NCBI RefSeq assembly: GCF_042180575.1
Contig: NZ_CP170094.1
Span: 4,774,001 to 4,838,000 of the forward strand
Length of the DNA: 64,000 nucleotides
Reading direction: 5' to 3'
From: Bernardetia sp042180575
GTDB taxonomy: Bacteria > Bacteroidota > Bacteroidia > Cytophagales > Bernardetiaceae
Shown here in pieces: positions 1 through 8,550 of this stretch. Below the pieces are notes generated by a model. It saw only the letters and a program-made list of their open reading frames with translations. It was not told the DNA's origin and searched no databases. Each line of letters starts with the position of its first letter. Position 1 is the first letter of the stretch. The position numbers and the translations under genes are program-made.

Positions 1-492
1 AAGCAAAGGCATATTCAAATAACAAATCAAAGGGTCAAAACCAGAACTAGAACCGTGAAAATGACTTTCCATTCTAGCAAAAACTTTTTTCAAATTACTA
101 ATTTCTTCTGTGGTCGGAACTCCGTTTGCAATCGGTAATTTTCTGCGTGCATAACGTTGATACATCGCAGCCGTAAGTGAACCCGAACTTCCCACACCAA
201 AACCTTGTGGAATGGTAGATTCAAAAAACAGTCCTTGCTCCAAATCAAAATCTAGTGAAGTAAAATCAAAATCAATCGGAAAATCATCTTCTTTTACAAG
301 CCTTCTAAGATAATCAGCAAAGGTGCGAAGTTCATTATTGGATTGAAGAATCTTAGAAGAAACTTGCGTTACATTTTTAAATATTAACCTTCCTTGAAAT
401 AAATCGTAAGGAAGAGCAAGTCCCATTGCCTCGTGAATGATGCCGTACTCGCCAAAAAGTAGAATTTTTGAGTTAAAAAAAGGAGATTTCAT
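1..492 (-). CDS. mvk: Mevalonate kinase-like GHMP kinase (3' part outside window)
   Basis: This is the N-terminal 164 codons of a GHMP-superfamily kinase, open to the left edge of the window. The protein begins MKSPFFNSKILLFGEYGIIH, the substrate-binding start typical of Bacteroidota mevalonate kinases. The glycine/serine-rich phosphate-binding motif PQGFGVGSSGSLTAAMY lies near residue 100. Mevalonate kinase phosphorylates mevalonate in the cytoplasmic isoprenoid pathway. The gene lies directly downstream of mvaD on the same strand, which supports the assignment. Other GHMP kinases, such as phosphomevalonate kinase-like proteins, cannot be excluded because the C-terminal half is missing. The ATG at 490-492 is the first Met in front of the conserved block. 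Confidence 0.75.
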   Translation of the reverse strand, partial: MKSPFFNSKILLFGEYGIIHEAMGLALPYDLFQGRLIFKNVTQVSSKILQSNNELRTFADYLRRLVKEDDFPIDFDFTSLDFDLEQGLFFESTIPQGFGVGSSGSLTAAMYQRYARRKLPIANGVPTTEEISNLKKVFARMESHFHGSSSGFDPLICYLNMPLL

Positions 493-496
493 TTTT

Positions 497-540
497 ATTA
501 ATTACGAATTATGAAATAATCAGCATAGCTAATTACAAAT
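497..540. repeat. AT-rich leader repeat, copy 1 (upstream of mevalonate kinase)
   Basis: The stretch begins ATTAATTACGAATTA and ends AGCTAATTACAAA. A very similar stretch lies at 50554-50608 in front of atpD. In both cases the repeat starts 4 bp from the minus-strand ATG. The block between the two mevalonate genes holds nothing else I can name. Confidence 0.5.
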
Positions 541-658
541 GGGGTAGGATTGGTAAATGATTTATATGATTTTTATGATGAAAGGCAGGATAATAAAAAA
601 ACATTTTCAAATACAGAATTGTATTTTACTTCTGACTTTTTAAATCTGACTTCTAACT

Positions 659-1774
659 TTATTTTACTGATGACTGGTAACTGACATGGTCTTTTAGATA
701 CTTTCCTTCAAAACAAAATGGTTTTAGCTTTCTTTCTATAAAGTCTAAGCATTCTTTTTCGTATTTTTTTGGATATAAGACGTGTACATTTGCACCAGCA
801 TCAAGTGTAAAACAGATAGGAATGTTTTTTTCTTGACGGAACTTCTGTATTTTTTTGATAATGGTAAGCGTTCCTGTTTCCATCAAAATAAAAGGAGGTG
901 AGCTACACATCATGAGTGCATGCAAGACAAAAGCCTCATTTTCCACAACTTCAATAAAAGTTCCTGTATCGCCTGTTGATAAAGCATCAATTAATTTTTT
1001 GAGATTCGAATGAGCTAAATTATAACGAGTTTCTGCAAATGGATTATCTTCCATAAGTGCATGACCAGCACGACTAGAAACACTTTTTTCTTCTGCCGAA
1101 ACTATCAAAATTGTATCTTGATAATTTTGAAAAATAGCATGAATGGGTAGAGAATATGGACTTGCAAAAAGGTCAGAAGTATTTTTTATACTTTCTGTTT
1201 GCCCCCAAGTTGTGATTGGAATGTTGGAATAAACCGAACGAGCAGCACTTCCAGAACCCAAACGAGCCAAATAAGATGCTTTTTGATAAAATTCTTTTTT
1301 ATTCTCTAAAGTATTCAAAAGTTGCCTTTCCAAATCACACAAACACAACGCTAAAGCAGCCATACTAGAAGCTGACGAAGCAATTCCTGCCGAATGAGGA
1401 AAGGAGTTTTGAGAATAGATTTTGAGATGAACAAAACCTAAATAGGGTTGATTAGGCAAAAGACTTTCTAAAAACTTGCGTATTTTTTGTTCGAATTTTT
1501 CATTTTTCTTATTTTCAAACCAAAATTCTAAAGAAATTTCAGCTTTTGATTCGCCTTCTGTTTTGCTTTTATACTCCAATTTTGTTTCTGTAAAGGCATT
1601 GGTAAGTGTGAAACTAAGCGACGGATTATTTGGAAGTTGAACTCCATGTTTTCCCCAATATTTTATGAGTGCAATATTTGAAGGACTTTTATGAGTAATT
1701 GTTCCTTTTTTGTCTTCTTTTTGTAGAAGAGAAGTCTCCTTAAAAAAAACGTTGTCGGTTACAGAAAAATTCAT
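659..1774 (-). CDS. mvaD: Diphosphomevalonate decarboxylase
   Basis: This 371-residue protein catalyses ATP-dependent decarboxylation of mevalonate diphosphate to isopentenyl diphosphate in the cytoplasm. The diagnostic motif NIALIKYWGKHG lies near residue 35, followed by NNPSLSF, which contacts substrate in the family. The phosphate-binding loop SAGIASSASSMAALAL is near residue 130 and ARLGSGSAARS near residue 170. Length is normal to slightly long for the family; about 25 residues precede the conserved THKSPSNIAL start. It is followed by the mevalonate kinase-like gene after 166 bp, so both belong to one pathway and probably one unit. Identification is firm. Confidence 0.95.
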   Translation of the reverse strand: MNFSVTDNVFFKETSLLQKEDKKGTITHKSPSNIALIKYWGKHGVQLPNNPSLSFTLTNAFTETKLEYKSKTEGESKAEISLEFWFENKKNEKFEQKIRKFLESLLPNQPYLGFVHLKIYSQNSFPHSAGIASSASSMAALALCLCDLERQLLNTLENKKEFYQKASYLARLGSGSAARSVYSNIPITTWGQTESIKNTSDLFASPYSLPIHAIFQNYQDTILIVSAEEKSVSSRAGHALMEDNPFAETRYNLAHSNLKKLIDALSTGDTGTFIEVVENEAFVLHALMMCSSPPFILMETGTLTIIKKIQKFRQEKNIPICFTLDAGANVHVLYPKKYEKECLDFIERKLKPFCFEGKYLKDHVSYQSSVK

Positions 1775-1794
1775 GAGTTATGAAGGTAATAAAT

Positions 1795-1831
1795 GTTGTT
1801 GGTGTCGCTTTGCTAAAACACTAACAACGGC
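1795..1831. repeat. Dispersed palindrome GTTGTTGGTGT..., copy 1
   Basis: Arms GTTGTTGGTGT and ACACTAACAAC are separated by a short loop (CGCTTTGCTAAA) and followed by GGC. The arms pair apart from one G/T-type mismatch. The same unit occurs at 17905-17941 and, split by an insertion, at 4044-4069 plus 4290-4308. Confidence 0.75.
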
Positions 1832-1862
1832 GAAGTAAGTGAAAATCTACAAATCAAAGGCA

Positions 1863-1870
1863 CAAAGTTA
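1863..1870 (-). promoter_or_regulatory. Candidate -7 box for mvaD
   Basis: Read on the minus strand this is TAACTTTG followed by TGCC, matching the Bacteroidota TAnnTTTG element. It is about 90 bp upstream of the mvaD start. No TTG was found at the usual -33 spacing, so this is only a candidate. Confidence 0.4.
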
Positions 1871-2125
1871 CTTATCAAAATGAATAAATACTTTTTTTTG
1901 AGAAATGTTTTGAGAAATTTTATTGATAGAATTCAGATAAGCTGAAAAAAAATGCAAAAATAGCTTGTTGATAAGGTTAAGCTAACAGAAGTAACTTAAT
2001 CTCTTAGTTTTACTCTTTGTGTGTTTTTATAAGGTTTTGCGTATATTTCCGTTATAAAGCTATAAAATTCTGAAAAACTAAATCAGAAGGACAGAAAAAT
2101 TTATCTATAATACTCTTCAAAACTT

Positions 2126-4036
2126 ATGAACTATTTTTTTTATAATAAAAACCATTTTGTTAGTTCAAGATTGTTTCCAACTCTATTTCTTGTGATTTTT
2201 CACTCATTTTTTTCACTGACTTTTGCTCAATCGGAAGACCAAAATGAAGCAAGTGATAATGAAATAAGTATAATGGAATTTGTTTTTGAGAAAGATAAAT
2301 CTCCAACACTAAAGGAAGATGAGTTTCCTCAAAAAGCGATACAAATTTTATCCAAACATGAAACAACCACTTCTTATAAGTTAAAGTATGATGTAGAAAT
2401 TGCACTCAATTCTGAAAGTGAAGATAATTATACAATTACTTTTATTTCTAAGGAAGTAATCGGAGGAATGTATCGTAATTTTTCGATAGCAGATTATTTG
2501 TTGCCAGAACAAGTTAGTTTTGATGTAACTTGGGGACACAAAACAAAAGATGATAAAAAAGATAATAAAACAATAAAAAAAGAATTTTCTAAAGTAGAAT
2601 TTGATATTAATCACAAAGTAAGTGTTGATGTTTCATTTCCTCTTACAGCAGATTATCGCCCTATTTTGATAGAAAAGATAGTTTTTCATTATGGCGACTT
2701 ACAAGAAAAAGGACTAACTTCTCGTATCAAACTGATTGATGAATATTATAACGAATCACAGAAAATTGAAAGTTTTTTGACTGATTTGAATGCTATTCAA
2801 AAAGAAAAAGGATTTGAACCAAATTCTAAAAAGGAATTGGAAGCAAAGCAAAAATTACAACCCATCGAAAGTGCTATTCGTAAGTTAGATGCTTATGCAA
2901 GCGAACTTATTACAGACGAAGAAGACCCTGTAAAGCTTCGTCAGCAACTCAGTAAACTCAAAACGTCTTATACACAAACTCGTTCGATGCTTTTTACTGC
3001 AACAGCAGAATCTGAAAAAGCCTGTCAAGATGAGTACCAGCAAGGAAAACAATATTTAGAAAATGGAAAAGCAAACTCTGCACAACTTTCCTTTACTTCT
3101 GTTTTGGCAAGATGTCCTACTCATGTTCCTTCTTTGATTCGTAGGGCGCAATTATTTTATCAAGAAGGAAAATTTGATAATGCTCGTCAAGACCTTTCCC
3201 ATCTTCCAAAAGGAGAAGAGCTAACAACGGCATTAAAAGAAGAAAGTGATTTGCAGACTGCCATAGAAAGTGTTTATTTTGATTTATTTGCTTTTTTTAT
3301 CCGAAAAGGAGATTATGCTTCCAAAAATTTAGAATTTGATGAGGCTTTCAATTTCTTTTCTCAAGCAGAAGAAATTTGTGAACAAAATCCATTTTTGCCT
3401 AACTGTACTGAGCAGTTAGCTCCACGACTTACCAATGCAAAAAAAGACCAGTTAGAATACTTAGATGCACAAATTAGAAATTCTTTGTATGAAAATAATT
3501 TATCAGAAGCTGTTGGTTTTGTAGTTAAATCAAAAAGTATAATAGGAAAACAAGAACCCGAAGGAGAGCTAAAAAAACATACTGAACTACTAACACAGAA
3601 ACTAGAAAAGCGTACTAATGATGCCATAATTATTCAAAATTGGGAGGAAGCACTGGAAGCTCTTGAACTAAATGTAGGATTGAAAACAGGACTTACCTAT
3701 TCTGATTCTAGTCTGTTTTGGAAGGAAGTAGGACAAAAAATTCAGACATTAGACCAACAACAAAATCATAAAGATTTATTGATTTATGCAACAGCTCGTT
3801 ATTCTCAACTCAATTTACCTTTGACAAATTCTCTTTTAAAACGTCTTACTCAAACAGATATTTCTAAGAATGAATGGCAACAGCTTGGTCAAGACATCGG
3901 AAAGAAAGATTATTATCTTCAACCGACTGCAAACCCTGAAGAAATTATTACAAAATATGTTTTGCTAGACCCAGCACTCAATAAAAATTTCCAAAAAGGA
4001 TACTTTCAAGTTTGGAAGGAATTGGGGAAGGAGTAG
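2126..4036 (+). CDS. Secreted TPR-like protein of unknown function
   Basis: The 636-residue protein starts with a signal peptide (hydrophobic LFPTLFLVIFHSFFSLTFAQ, likely cleaved after AQ). Residues about 60-190 are predicted beta-rich. From about 200 to 300 there is a lysine/glutamate-rich, coiled-coil-like segment. From about 300 onward there are helical repeats resembling TPRs (for example CQDEYQQGKQYLENGKANSA and PTHVPSLIRRAQLFYQEGKF). It probably sits in the periplasm or at the outer membrane as a scaffold. It stands alone, divergent from mvaD. I do not recognise a specific family. Confidence 0.6.
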   Translation: MNYFFYNKNHFVSSRLFPTLFLVIFHSFFSLTFAQSEDQNEASDNEISIMEFVFEKDKSPTLKEDEFPQKAIQILSKHETTTSYKLKYDVEIALNSESEDNYTITFISKEVIGGMYRNFSIADYLLPEQVSFDVTWGHKTKDDKKDNKTIKKEFSKVEFDINHKVSVDVSFPLTADYRPILIEKIVFHYGDLQEKGLTSRIKLIDEYYNESQKIESFLTDLNAIQKEKGFEPNSKKELEAKQKLQPIESAIRKLDAYASELITDEEDPVKLRQQLSKLKTSYTQTRSMLFTATAESEKACQDEYQQGKQYLENGKANSAQLSFTSVLARCPTHVPSLIRRAQLFYQEGKFDNARQDLSHLPKGEELTTALKEESDLQTAIESVYFDLFAFFIRKGDYASKNLEFDEAFNFFSQAEEICEQNPFLPNCTEQLAPRLTNAKKDQLEYLDAQIRNSLYENNLSEAVGFVVKSKSIIGKQEPEGELKKHTELLTQKLEKRTNDAIIIQNWEEALEALELNVGLKTGLTYSDSSLFWKEVGQKIQTLDQQQNHKDLLIYATARYSQLNLPLTNSLLKRLTQTDISKNEWQQLGQDIGKKDYYLQPTANPEEIITKYVLLDPALNKNFQKGYFQVWKELGKE

Positions 4037-4043
4037 TTTTATA

Positions 4044-4308
4044 TTGTTGGTGTCGTTTCGCTAAAACACTAGGTTAATCGCATCTAATTTGGACGTTTTT
4101 CTGACTTTTAGCTGCGTAGCTGCGTAATATTGCAGCTTGATGTTTTGGAAAGCACGAAAAAACAAAATTACGCAGTTACGCAGCTTTTGATAGAAGAAGA
4201 ACTATTTTTTCTACCAATATTACGCTACTCTGTAGCTAAAATTCATTGAATAAGTATAAAAAACATCATTATTTGGTGCGATTAACCTACTAAAACACTA
4301 ACAACGGC
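4044..4308. repeat. Dispersed palindrome GTTGTTGGTGT..., copy 2, interrupted
   Basis: The left part of the palindrome (TTGTTGGTGTCGTTTCG then CTAAAACAC) ends at 4069. The right part (CTAAAACACTAACAACGGC) resumes at 4290. A 220-bp element lies between them. Removing that element and one copy of CTAAAACAC restores a unit almost identical to 1795-1831. Confidence 0.85.
4070..4289. mobile_element. MITE-like element, 220 bp, with 13-bp TIRs and 9-bp target duplication
   Basis: The ends are perfect inverted repeats, TAGGTTAATCGCA at 4070-4082 and TGCGATTAACCTA at 4277-4289. Direct repeats CTAAAACAC flank it at 4061-4069 and 4290-4298. There is no coding capacity. Inside are two long inverted arms, AGCTGCGTAGCTGCGTAAT and its near-complement ATTACGCAGTTACGCAGCT, so the element folds on itself. 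A non-autonomous insertion mobilised by an unidentified transposase is the simplest reading. A sequence ending GTGTGATTAACCTA at about 30272-30287 resembles its right end. Confidence 0.85.
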
Positions 4309-4327
4309 TAAAAACTAAACTGTTTTA

Positions 4328-4852
4328 TTATTCAGCAACTTGATTTAGATTGCCTTTATTATTTTCTAATATTAAAGGCATTCCTTCCTTTATACCATAA
4401 GGAGAAGCTAAATACATTTCTAAATTAGTTCCTCTATTGAAAAAATTATCAGTTATTTTTACTTTTCCATCAAAATAAACATCAAAAAAATCACAGTATC
4501 CATTAAACACACAATTATCAATAATAAATTCATTTGGAGCAATATTATGTCCTCCACAATCAAATGTAGAATGTTTGGAAATTATGGTGTTTGTCATACT
4601 AAATCCCCCACAGAAATAAGTTGCATGACAGTATAACTCGTCTATTCTACAGTTTATAAAAGTTATAGATTTTTCTAAACATATACAGACAGCATTAAAT
4701 AATTTTATTTCACAATTTTCAAATACTAATTCTGTATCAAAATCAAAAAAATTATTATCAATAGAATCTAACAAGCTCAAATCAATATCTCCCAACTTTT
4801 GGTCCTTAAACTCTAACTTTTTATATTTTGTCCACTCCTTAATTTCTATCAT
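4328..4852 (-). CDS. Hypothetical protein, pentapeptide/beta-helix-like
   Basis: The 174-residue protein has no signal peptide or membrane segment. It shows a loose periodic pattern of short beta strands (ELVFENCEI, SITFINCRI, FIIDNCVF, KVKITDNFF) like right-handed beta-helix or pentapeptide-repeat proteins, with many N-C/N-x ladder positions. It probably acts in the cytoplasm. It follows the aminotransferase on the opposite end of a short spacer and is transcribed leftward. I do not recognise a family, and the fold call is inference from the pattern only. Confidence 0.55.
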   Translation of the reverse strand: MIEIKEWTKYKKLEFKDQKLGDIDLSLLDSIDNNFFDFDTELVFENCEIKLFNAVCICLEKSITFINCRIDELYCHATYFCGGFSMTNTIISKHSTFDCGGHNIAPNEFIIDNCVFNGYCDFFDVYFDGKVKITDNFFNRGTNLEMYLASPYGIKEGMPLILENNKGNLNQVAE

Positions 4853-4874
4853 GATTTTTTATAAGTTTTAAATG

Positions 4875-6020
4875 CTAAAGTTTACTCAATTTTTCCACAG
4901 CTTTCTCCAAGGTTTCATTATTTTTCGCAAAACAAAGGCGTAGGATTTTAGCTGAATTGTCATTTTCATTTTGATAAAAAGGAGAAATTGGAATACTTGC
5001 CACACCTATTTTTTCAGTCAGCCAAATAGCAAAATCAGTGTCTTTTTGGTCAGATATTTTGGAATAATCTACGAGTTGAAAGTATGTTCCTTGTGTGGGT
5101 GTAAAAGTAAAATTAGTTTGCCCTAAAAGACTACACAAATAATCTCTTTTTTGTTGATAAAAATCGGCTAAATGAATATAATTTTCTTCATCTTTCAAAA
5201 ACTCTGATAACGCAACTTGAATTGGTGTAACAGTACTGAAAGTAATATATTGATGAATTTTACGAAGCTCGGCAGTCAATTTTTTTGGTGCAACTACATA
5301 CCCCACTTTCCAACCTGTTGCATGAAAAGTTTTGCCAAACGAAAAGACAGCAAACGAACGTTCTCGCAAGTTTGGATAAGAAAGCACGCTTTGATGTTTC
5401 TGATTATCAAAAATAAGATGTTCATAGACTTCATCACTAATTACCAAAATACTACTTCCTTCTAAAAGCGAATCCAACATTTTCAAATCATCTTTTGTCC
5501 AAGTTGTTCCTGTTGGATTATGTGGCGTATTGAAGATAATCAAACGAGTTTTTGGAGAAATAAGGCGTTTTAACTGTTCAAAATCAGGTCTAAAACTAGG
5601 AGCAGACAAAGAAATATGTCTTACAATTCCTCCTTGAAGTTCGATAGCAGGAACATACAAATCATAAGCAGGCTCAAAAATAATTACTTCATCGTCTTCT
5701 CGGACTGTGGCAGCAATGGCAGTAAAAATTCCTTCTGAAGCACCCGAAAGAACCGTTATTTCTGTATCTGGGTCAGAAGTAACACCATATATTTTTTCAA
5801 TTTTTTGAGCAATTTGTTCACGCAGAGGCATAAAACCAGCCATTGGAGCATACTGATTAAAGTTGCTATTCATTGCCTTGGTTACTTCTTTTACTAAATT
5901 TTCATTGACTTTAAAGTCTGGAAAACCTTGTGAAAGGTTGATAGCATTATGTTTTTGGGCAAGCGCAGACATGACCGTAAAAATAGTTGTGCCTACTTTT
6001 GGAAGTTTTGTTGTAATCAA
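4875..6020 (-). CDS. Methionine aminotransferase (PLP-dependent, class I)
   Basis: This 381-residue fold-type I aminotransferase has the start KLPKVGTTIFTVMSALAQKHNAINLSQGFPDF typical of the YbdL/kynurenine aminotransferase branch; I quote only the key part NLSQGFPDF. The PLP-binding lysine is in SFGKTFHATGWKVGY near residue 232, and FNTPHNPTGT contacts the cofactor near residue 165. The C-terminal arginine motif LRLCFAK is present. Members of this branch transaminate methionine and other hydrophobic amino acids with 2-oxo acids. Length matches the family. Whether methionine is the main substrate is inferred from homologues, not from context. Confidence 0.85.
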   Translation of the reverse strand: MITTKLPKVGTTIFTVMSALAQKHNAINLSQGFPDFKVNENLVKEVTKAMNSNFNQYAPMAGFMPLREQIAQKIEKIYGVTSDPDTEITVLSGASEGIFTAIAATVREDDEVIIFEPAYDLYVPAIELQGGIVRHISLSAPSFRPDFEQLKRLISPKTRLIIFNTPHNPTGTTWTKDDLKMLDSLLEGSSILVISDEVYEHLIFDNQKHQSVLSYPNLRERSFAVFSFGKTFHATGWKVGYVVAPKKLTAELRKIHQYITFSTVTPIQVALSEFLKDEENYIHLADFYQQKRDYLCSLLGQTNFTFTPTQGTYFQLVDYSKISDQKDTDFAIWLTEKIGVASIPISPFYQNENDNSAKILRLCFAKNNETLEKAVEKLSKL

Positions 6021-6068
6021 TGACTGGGAATTAGGGATTGGAAATTAGATATTGGAAAATGAAAAAAC

Positions 6069-6710
6069 TTAATTTTCAAAAACATAAAAAACTCTATCCA
6101 AACCAGTAAGAGATTGGTATTTAATCATTTCTAAAGATTTGTAATGACAAGATTCTTTGATAAGGTGCATATCTTCCTCGTAAGGCATATAGGCATCTAG
6201 TGTTCCCCAATCCATTTCTACACGGATATAATGTTTGTTTATTTTCATTCCGACAAACTTAATTTTGTCTTGAGGAGCTTCTATAAATAATTTGCCACCT
6301 GTTTTGAGGTATTTTCTTATTTTACAAATAGAATCTCGTTGTTGTTCTAGGTTTTGCTCTAGTATTCCAGACCAAAGCCATAAAACGGCATCTACTTTTT
6401 CAGGTAAGTTTAGTTCTTCTATATCTTGATGGAGCATAAAGACATTTTCATTTTTATGCTCTTTTTCCATATAATTGACAAAAGACTCTACTCGTTCGAC
6501 ACCATAAATTTTACCTTCAAAACCACGTTTTAAAAGTTCATCGACGACCCTTCCATATCCTACTCCTAATTCTGCAATGGCTTTTGCATTTTTTATTTGG
6601 GGATAAATCTCATCAATATCTACTCCTGTATCAAATCCTGTAACTCCTGCGAGTTCTTTAAATTTTTCTATCTGAATATTTCTATAAAAGTCAATGTTAG
6701 CTAAAGTCAT
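6069..6710 (-). CDS. Class I SAM-dependent methyltransferase
   Basis: The 213-residue protein has the SAM-binding motif I AIAELGVGYGRVVDELLKRG near residues 44-63 and the following acidic motif YGVERVESF. A post-motif aspartate appears in VDAVLWLWSG near residue 110. The C-terminus ends in a short beta segment (SLTGLDRVFYVFEN). These are Rossmann-fold methyltransferase features. The substrate cannot be read from the sequence. Its neighbours are an aminotransferase and an efflux adaptor on the same strand, without obvious functional link. Confidence 0.75.
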   Translation of the reverse strand: MTLANIDFYRNIQIEKFKELAGVTGFDTGVDIDEIYPQIKNAKAIAELGVGYGRVVDELLKRGFEGKIYGVERVESFVNYMEKEHKNENVFMLHQDIEELNLPEKVDAVLWLWSGILEQNLEQQRDSICKIRKYLKTGGKLFIEAPQDKIKFVGMKINKHYIRVEMDWGTLDAYMPYEEDMHLIKESCHYKSLEMIKYQSLTGLDRVFYVFEN

Positions 6711-6838
6711 AATTGTATTATGAAGTAAAAAAATAGGCTATTTGGTATAAAGCAGTTCTATTAAAAGGAAATCTTTTTTCAACAAAAAACATAGCTTAGT
6801 AAGCTATTAAGTTTTGTGTTAATGAATTAACCTACAAG

Positions 6839-8185
6839 TTACTTTGCTTTTTTGTCTTTTGCAATTTTGACAGTACTTTCATCTTCTAAAGTTTTAGAAA
6901 TTGCATTGTAAGGAGCAACAACTACTTCTTTTCCTTCTTCTACACCACTCAAAATTTCGATATTATCAAAATCACTAAGTCCTGTTTTTACTTCTACCAT
7001 CTTTACTTGATTTTCGCCATCTCTGACAAAAATTACTTCTTTCATTTTATCTTCTTCTAATTTTTCATTTTTAGTTGTTTCTTTTTTAGGTTTTCCTCTA
7101 GGCGAATCTTCTTTTTCCTCTTCATTATTATATTTACTGTTTCTTACTGTAACGGCTGCTAGTGGAACAGCTAACGCATTATTTTTTCTGTTTGTTATAA
7201 TCTCAACACTTGCCGTCATCCCTGGAAGAAAAGGAAAATTTCTTTTTTCTAATAATTCTTTATACGAATCTCTACTCATTCTAATTTTTACTTCAAACTC
7301 AGTAACAGCATCAGCCGTAACAGTCTGTAAATTATTGGCAGACCTTGAAATATAAGTAACAATTCCTATAAATTTTTGGTCTGGATAAGCATCAACTTCT
7401 ACATACGCCGTATCATTCATTTCGATACGAATAATATCATTTTCATTTACGTTTACTCTGACTTCCATATTTTTGAATTCTGCAATACGCAAAAGTTCTG
7501 TTCCTGTCATTTGTACAGTTCCCACGACACGCTCACCTTGTTCGACATTCAAAGAAGAAATAATTCCACTTTGAGGAGCAAAAATAGTAGTAAGTGATAA
7601 GTTTGCTTGTGCTTCTTCTAATGTTGCTCTAGCACTTTGGAGAGAATATCTTGCAGATTCTACTGTTTTTTCGGCAGCTTGGAGTTCTGCTTCAGCTACT
7701 TTGAAAGTAGATTCTGCTGCTTGAAAATCTTGTAATGAGATTATTTTATCATCAAAGAGTTTTTGTTGTCTTCCAAAATCTGCCTTTGCTCTAAAATATT
7801 GTGCTTTTGCTTGTTGTAAGCGTGCATTGGCTTGTTCGATATTTGCTCCTTGCGAACCTAGAGAAGCACGAGTTCGGTCGACGGCAGTTTGATATGTATC
7901 AGGACGGATTTTTAGAAGTAATTGTCCTTCTTTTACCGAATCACCTTCTTTTACCAATAATTCAGTAATTTCTCCCGAAACATCTGGAGATAATTTTACT
8001 TCTACTTCGGGATAAATTTTTCCTGATGCACTTACTCTTTCGACAATTTGAATGCGTTTGACTGGAGAAAACTCTACTTCAATTCCATCTTCAGCACCAA
8101 ACCAACCCATTTTTTTTCCTGTAACACCCAAAACAACAAGTAAGACGACAGCACCAATAATGATAAAAAGATTTTTATTAGACAT
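6839..8185 (-). CDS. Efflux periplasmic adaptor (HlyD/MacA-RND family)
   Basis: The 448-residue membrane-fusion protein is anchored by an N-terminal helix (NLFIIIGAVVLLVVLGVTG). A first half of the lipoyl-like domain follows (SGKIYPEVEVKLSPDVSGEI, VKEGDSVKEGQLLLKI), then a coiled-coil hairpin at about 95-190 rich in A/Q/E, and the second half (IFAPQSGIISSLNVEQGERV) with beta-barrel domains. Family members join an inner-membrane ABC or RND pump to an outer-membrane channel. A lysine/glutamate-rich insertion at about 345-380 interrupts the C-terminal barrel and is unusual. No pump or TolC-like gene is adjacent; a MacB-like permease lies far away at 60.3 kb. Confidence 0.85.
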   Translation of the reverse strand: MSNKNLFIIIGAVVLLVVLGVTGKKMGWFGAEDGIEVEFSPVKRIQIVERVSASGKIYPEVEVKLSPDVSGEITELLVKEGDSVKEGQLLLKIRPDTYQTAVDRTRASLGSQGANIEQANARLQQAKAQYFRAKADFGRQQKLFDDKIISLQDFQAAESTFKVAEAELQAAEKTVESARYSLQSARATLEEAQANLSLTTIFAPQSGIISSLNVEQGERVVGTVQMTGTELLRIAEFKNMEVRVNVNENDIIRIEMNDTAYVEVDAYPDQKFIGIVTYISRSANNLQTVTADAVTEFEVKIRMSRDSYKELLEKRNFPFLPGMTASVEIITNRKNNALAVPLAAVTVRNSKYNNEEEKEDSPRGKPKKETTKNEKLEEDKMKEVIFVRDGENQVKMVEVKTGLSDFDNIEILSGVEEGKEVVVAPYNAISKTLEDESTVKIAKDKKAK

Positions 8186-8550
8186 ATAAAATACAAAGTT
8201 AGAAGTATGAAGTTAGAAATTTAATAAATACAATAAAATATATTTGTAGGTTAAAGGCTTGCCTTTGACGATTTATAAAATGAATTAACGTTTCTACAAG
8301 TAAGTTGTTTAAGGCAATCAAAACTTACACTAAAATTGATTTTTGTGGTTTTTTTTAGGATTTAGAAAAGGTTTTTTTGGTAAGGGGTTGATTTTCAAAT
8401 ATATAGTTTGTTCATATTCACTTGTTTTTAGTGCAAAATATTTATTACAACTTCATTTTTCTATAAAATAGAGTTGATTTGCTTTGTGTAATTTGCACAT
8501 AGATAAATCATACAATCCAACAAAACAGATTTACATTAATCATAAAAACT
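8186..8550. other. Intergenic region between divergent adaptor and phosphoesterase genes
   Basis: These 365 bp hold a short hairpin repeat at about 8246-8268 (TTTGTAGGTTAAAGGC then TTGCCTTT), similar to the one at 30169-30192. The remainder is AT-rich. I saw no consensus promoter box with correct spacing. Confidence 0.4.

Larger units (their letters stand above)
1775..2125. other. Intergenic region between divergent mvaD and TPR gene
   Basis: These 351 bp contain the palindrome at 1795-1831 and a Bacteroidota-type -7 box at 1863-1870 (TAACTTTG on the minus strand). The rest is AT-rich with no open frame I believe in. I found no clear promoter for the rightward gene at 2126. Confidence 0.5.

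Noticed and set aside
4070..4289. Small RNA gene in the repeat-rich insert
   Set aside because: Inverted ends and target duplication explain it better as a MITE; no promoter seen.
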